Translations under genes and position numbers: made by a program
DNA from: Gordonia alkanivorans NBRC 16433
Lineage (GTDB): Bacteria; Actinomycetota; Actinomycetes; Mycobacteriales; Mycobacteriaceae
Direction of reading: 5' to 3'
Assembly (NCBI RefSeq): GCF_000225505.1
Contig: NZ_BACI01000114.1
Span: forward strand, 1 to 35,088
Length of the DNA: 35,088 bases
Part shown: positions 32,669 through 35,088 of the stretch, piece by piece
How positions within the stretch are numbered: position 1 is the first letter of the stretch
Layout of the letters: every line of letters starts with the position of its first letter
Notes under the pieces: model-generated
The model's input: only the letters and a program-made list of their open reading frames with translations
What the model was told of the DNA's origin: nothing
Database searches by the model: none

Positions 32669-33741
32669 CCGCCACCGACACCGCGGTCGCGGGCAAGTTG
32701 TCGACGCTGGACCGGTTTCTGCCGGTGTGGATCGGCGCAGCGATGGTCGCCGGACTGCTGCTCGGTCGAGTCGTCCCCGGCCTGGGTGACACTTTGGCGG
32801 CGGTCGAGCTCGACGGCATCTCGCTGCCGATCGCCCTCGGATTGCTGATCATGATGTATCCGGTGCTGGCCAAGGTGCGCTACGACCGACTCGACTCGGT
32901 CACCGGTGATCGTCGCCTGCTACTCGGGTCGTTGGCGTTGAACTGGATAATCGGACCGGCGTTGATGTTCGCGCTGGCCTGGCTCCTGCTCCCGGACCTG
33001 CCGGAGTATCGGACCGGACTGATCATCGTGGGTCTGGCCCGATGCATCGCGATGGTCATCATCTGGAACGACCTGGCGTGCGGTGACCGCGAAGCCGCTG
33101 CTGTTCTCGTCGCCCTGAACTCGGTGTTCCAGGTGGTCATGTTCGCCGTGTTGGGTTGGTTCTACCTCTCGGTGTTGCCCGGATGGCTGGGCCTGGAGCA
33201 GACGACCATCGACACCTCGCCGTGGCAGATCGCGAAGTCGGTGCTGATCTTCCTGGGTATACCTCTGGTCGCCGGCTTCCTCACCCGCCGCATCGGCGAG
33301 CGAACCAAAGGCCGCGACTGGTACGAATCCTCGTTCCTGCCGCGATTGGGGCCGTGGGCCCTTTACGGGTTGCTGTTCACCATCGTCATCCTGTTCGCGT
33401 TGCAGGGGGAGCAGATCACGTCGCAGCCGTGGGACGTCGTGCGGATCGCGCTGCCGCTGCTGATCTACTTCGCGGTGATGTGGGGCGGTGGGTTCGTGCT
33501 CGGCGCCGCGATGGGGCTGGGGTACGAGCGAACCACCACGCTGGCGTTCACCGCCGCGGGCAACAACTTCGAGCTCGCCATCGCCGTAGCGATCGCCACC
33601 TACGGTGCAACATCCGGCCAGGCCCTGGCCGGAGTGATCGGACCGCTCATCGAGGTCCCCGTCCTCGTGGCTCTGGTCTACGTGTCTCTGGCGTTGCGGA
33701 AGCGCTTCTCCTCCCCTGCCGCTGTCAGCCCCGATGCTTGA
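32665..33741 (+). CDS. acr3: ACR3-family arsenite efflux permease
   Basis: A 358-aa, ten-helix BART-superfamily transporter starting at a GTG that overlaps the arsR stop by 4 bases. The ACR3 signature LARCIAMVIIWNDLACGD contains the conserved Cys127 needed for As(OH)3 transport and a further Cys139. The C-terminal signature AGNNFELAIAVAIATYG is also present. It exports As(III) from the cytoplasm. The protein ends AAVSPDA at a TGA. The reading frame directly beyond this stop encodes an ArsC-like C-terminus (33742-33840), which suggests the gene once encoded an ACR3-ArsC fusion of the kind represented by M. tuberculosis Rv2643. Confidence 0.94.
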   Translation: MTATDTAVAGKLSTLDRFLPVWIGAAMVAGLLLGRVVPGLGDTLAAVELDGISLPIALGLLIMMYPVLAKVRYDRLDSVTGDRRLLLGSLALNWIIGPALMFALAWLLLPDLPEYRTGLIIVGLARCIAMVIIWNDLACGDREAAAVLVALNSVFQVVMFAVLGWFYLSVLPGWLGLEQTTIDTSPWQIAKSVLIFLGIPLVAGFLTRRIGERTKGRDWYESSFLPRLGPWALYGLLFTIVILFALQGEQITSQPWDVVRIALPLLIYFAVMWGGGFVLGAAMGLGYERTTTLAFTAAGNNFELAIAVAIATYGATSGQALAGVIGPLIEVPVLVALVYVSLALRKRFSSPAAVSPDA

Positions 33742-33840
33742 CCCGAGGGCCGACCACTCAACGAGATTCGTGCGATCCGCGACCATCTCGATACCCGAGT
33801 TCGCGAGCTCGCGGCCGAGCTCGCGGCCGAACGCGTATGA
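33742..33840 (+). pseudogene. Relic of an ArsC C-terminus, in frame after the acr3 stop
   Basis: The 32 codons following the acr3 TGA, in the same frame, read PEGRPLNEIRAIRDHLDTRV and continue with a Leu/Ala/Glu-rich helix before a second TGA. This aligns without gaps to residues DPAGQGIDAVRPIRDQIRGL of the ArsC encoded at 33880, including the conserved P, G and the R-x-IRD motif, with about 10 identities in 27 positions. No catalytic P-loop or upstream ArsC sequence remains. It has no start codon of its own and is best read as the remnant of a deleted ArsC domain once fused to ACR3. Confidence 0.6.
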
Positions 33841-33879
33841 CTTCCGACCTTCTCTCACAGCTGAAAGGGCTTGTGTTCC

Positions 33880-34305
33880 ATGCCTTCCTCTCGACCTAGC
33901 GTGCTGTTCGTGTGCGTCCACAATGCCGGCCGATCGCAGATGGCCGCCGGTTTCCTGACCGCTCTCGGCCGGGACAGCGTCGAGGTCCGCTCCGCCGGAT
34001 CCGCACCTGCCGACTCGATCAACCCTGCCGCTGTCGAGGCGATGGCTGAAGTCGGTATCGACATCTCCGCGCAGTCACCGAAGATCCTCACCCCCGACAC
34101 CGTCGAATCCTCCGATGTGGTGATCACCATGGGCTGTGGCGATGCGTGCCCGGTGTTCCCCGGCGTCAGCTACCGCGATTGGGTCCTCGACGACCCGGCC
34201 GGTCAAGGCATTGATGCGGTCCGCCCGATCCGCGATCAGATCCGCGGGCTCGTCGAGGACCTGCTCGACGAACTGGTCCCCGCCGACCAGCAGGTCGGCC
34301 GATGA
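33880..34305 (+). CDS. arsC: Arsenate reductase, LMW-phosphatase type (mycothiol-linked)
   Basis: A 141-aa protein of the low-molecular-weight tyrosine-phosphatase fold. The ATG follows GAAAGGG by about 10 nt. The catalytic loop is VCVHNAGRSQ, a standard CX5R with Cys12 and Arg18. The acid-loop region is SYRDWVLDDPAG, and the C-terminal helix carries AVRPIRDQIRGLVEDLLDEL. In actinobacteria such enzymes reduce As(V) to As(III) with mycothiol and mycoredoxin. It lies 138 bp after acr3, behind the relic, and overlaps the next gene by 4 bases (ATGA). Confidence 0.92.
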   Translation: MPSSRPSVLFVCVHNAGRSQMAAGFLTALGRDSVEVRSAGSAPADSINPAAVEAMAEVGIDISAQSPKILTPDTVESSDVVITMGCGDACPVFPGVSYRDWVLDDPAGQGIDAVRPIRDQIRGLVEDLLDELVPADQQVGR

Positions 34306-34712
34306 GCACACCACCGAAGGTGTTGTTCGTGTGCGTGAGCAACCGCGGGAAATCCGTGATGGCCGAACATCTCACGCCCACGGTCACCGACCGGATCACC
34401 CCATCCTCGGCCGGAACGAGTGCGAAGATCGGCGGTCAGGTCAACGAACTGTCCGCCCAGGTGCTCGCCGAAGTCGGCGCTGATGTCGCCGGACACGAGC
34501 CGCGGCAACTGACCGACGAACTGATGCGCGCCGCTGATCTTGTCGTGGTGGTCGGCACCGCCGGGGTCACCCCACCGGAAGGCGTCGCCCTCGAGGTGTG
34601 GAAGACCGACGAACCCTCGACGCGAGGCATCGACGGCGTCGAGCGGATGCGCCTGATCCGCGACGACATCACCGCCCGGATTCGCGTTCTCGCCGACCGC
34701 ATCACGGGGTAG
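34302..34712 (+). CDS. Second ArsC-like LMW-phosphatase-fold protein with CX5K loop
   Basis: A 136-aa protein, MSTPPKVLFVCVSNRGKSVM. The phosphate-binding loop has Cys11 but Lys17 in place of the usual Arg (CX5K). Corynebacterial arsenate-mycothiol transferases also carry a Lys there as far as I recall, so activity is likely retained. The acid region is VWKTDEPSTRG and the final helix contains MRLIRDDITARIRVLADRI. It is coupled by ATGA to the preceding arsC, so two enzymes of the same fold are made together. It could act as the arsenate:mycothiol transferase with the first as a reductase, or on a different arsenical; this is inference. Confidence 0.82.
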   Translation: MSTPPKVLFVCVSNRGKSVMAEHLTPTVTDRITPSSAGTSAKIGGQVNELSAQVLAEVGADVAGHEPRQLTDELMRAADLVVVVGTAGVTPPEGVALEVWKTDEPSTRGIDGVERMRLIRDDITARIRVLADRITG

Positions 34713-34734
34713 GCGAGAACGCGAACCGAGGCTG

Positions 34735-35088
34735 TCAGCAGCAGGCTGTGCGCGCCTCGGCCTGGTCTGCGGCGCTGCCACCGCAGCACACCGAGCCCTG
34801 CTCGGCGTCCTCGGTGGCGTTCTGTTCCAGCAGTTTCGGGCTGGTCCCGAACGTCTCGGAGTCCGCGAGCACGGTGTAGACCTCCCACTTCTCCTTCGCC
34901 GGTCCGGTCACCCACACCTTGTCCTGCGTCGCGAAACAGCAGGTGGAGTTGATCTCCTCCTGGGTGAACAGGCCCTCCCCGGACAACCGGGCGATCTCGG
35001 CGTGCACCTTCTCGCTCGACTCGACCTCGACGCCGAGATGGTTGATCGTGCCGCCCTGGCCGGGATTCTCCAGCAGCACCAGCTTCAG
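34735..35088 (-). CDS. arsI: ArsI/CadI-like dioxygenase, 5' end beyond window
   Basis: The C-terminal 117 residues of a vicinal-oxygen-chelate protein whose start lies to the right of the window. The internal motif LVLLENPGQGGTINHLGVEV holds the metal-ligand His; STCCFATQDKVWVTGPAKEK has the vicinal Cys pair that binds trivalent arsenic in ArsI; and the protein ends with two more clusters, SVCCGG and a terminal CC. ArsI cleaves the C-As bond of trivalent organoarsenicals, while the related M. tuberculosis CadI is a cadmium-induced protein; sequence alone does not separate them. It is convergent with the ars operon, 22 bp apart. Confidence 0.9.
   Translation of the reverse strand: MKLVLLENPGQGGTINHLGVEVESSEKVHAEIARLSGEGLFTQEEINSTCCFATQDKVWVTGPAKEKWEVYTVLADSETFGTSPKLLEQNATEDAEQGSVCCGGSAADQAEARTACC

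Noticed and set aside
1..35088. CRISPR arrays, insertion sequences, prophage genes, attachment sites or a biosynthetic gene cluster
   Set aside because: None seen: no regularly spaced repeats, no transposase or integrase motifs, no modular synthases.

Overview
The window is high-GC actinobacterial DNA from a mycolic-acid-bearing member of the Mycobacteriales. Gordonia or a near relative is the best guess, from an iniB-iniA-iniC cluster, mycothiol-linked enzymes, MPT70/MPT83-like fasciclin lipoproteins and an RskA-type anti-sigma factor. No rRNA, tRNA, CRISPR array, insertion sequence or phage gene was recognised. The density of long frames on both strands is a GC artefact, and only one coherent set of genes is supported.

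Region 1 (1-8.4 kb) is an envelope-stress module. A membrane-anchored Hsp70/actin-fold protein (minus strand, cut by the window edge) is divergent from iniB, iniA and iniC. IniB is very large (1,024 aa, Gly/Ala/Leu-rich, with a pentapeptide-repeat stretch). IniA and IniC are a pair of dynamin-like GTPases. The shared intergenic region carries G/C-tract repeats that look like an operator array.

Region 2 (8.4-15.1 kb) holds a small membrane protein, an aldehyde dehydrogenase-DUF779 operon closed by a 45-bp perfect hairpin, its probable GAF/AcoR-like activator, an AraC regulator divergent from a TIGR03086 protein, and two more membrane proteins. Region 3 (15.1-27.1 kb) holds yccF, an RskA-like anti-sigma gene with no adjacent sigma gene, ATP-dependent DNA ligase LigB, an MHS-type transporter, a SulP anion transporter, a mycothiol-dependent formaldehyde dehydrogenase operon (mscR plus a metallo-beta-lactamase-fold hydrolase), a small Rho_N-domain protein, and a GAF-LuxR regulator divergent from an acyl-CoA synthetase.

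Region 4 (27.3-32.2 kb) has a PPOX-fold flavoprotein, a DinB protein, a five-helix molybdopterin oxidoreductase with an internal twin-arginine motif, and two tandem MPT83-like fasciclin lipoproteins. Region 5 (32.2 kb to the end) is an arsenic island: leaderless arsR, acr3, an in-frame relic of an arsC domain, arsC, a second LMW-phosphatase-type arsC and, convergently, a partial arsI/cadI.

The most interesting signal is regulatory. Four promoter-like elements of the form C(C/A)ATCC-N15/16-(C/G)CGAA(T/C/G) sit upstream of the orphan rskA-like gene, the molybdo-oxidoreductase and both fasciclins. They match the mycobacterial SigK consensus as I recall it (CCATCC...CCGAAT). This suggests a SigK regulon that pairs MPT83-like lipoproteins with a Sec/Tat dual-targeted molybdoenzyme. 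The second notable signal is the arsC relic continuing the acr3 frame directly after its stop codon, which points to decay of an ancestral ACR3-ArsC fusion.
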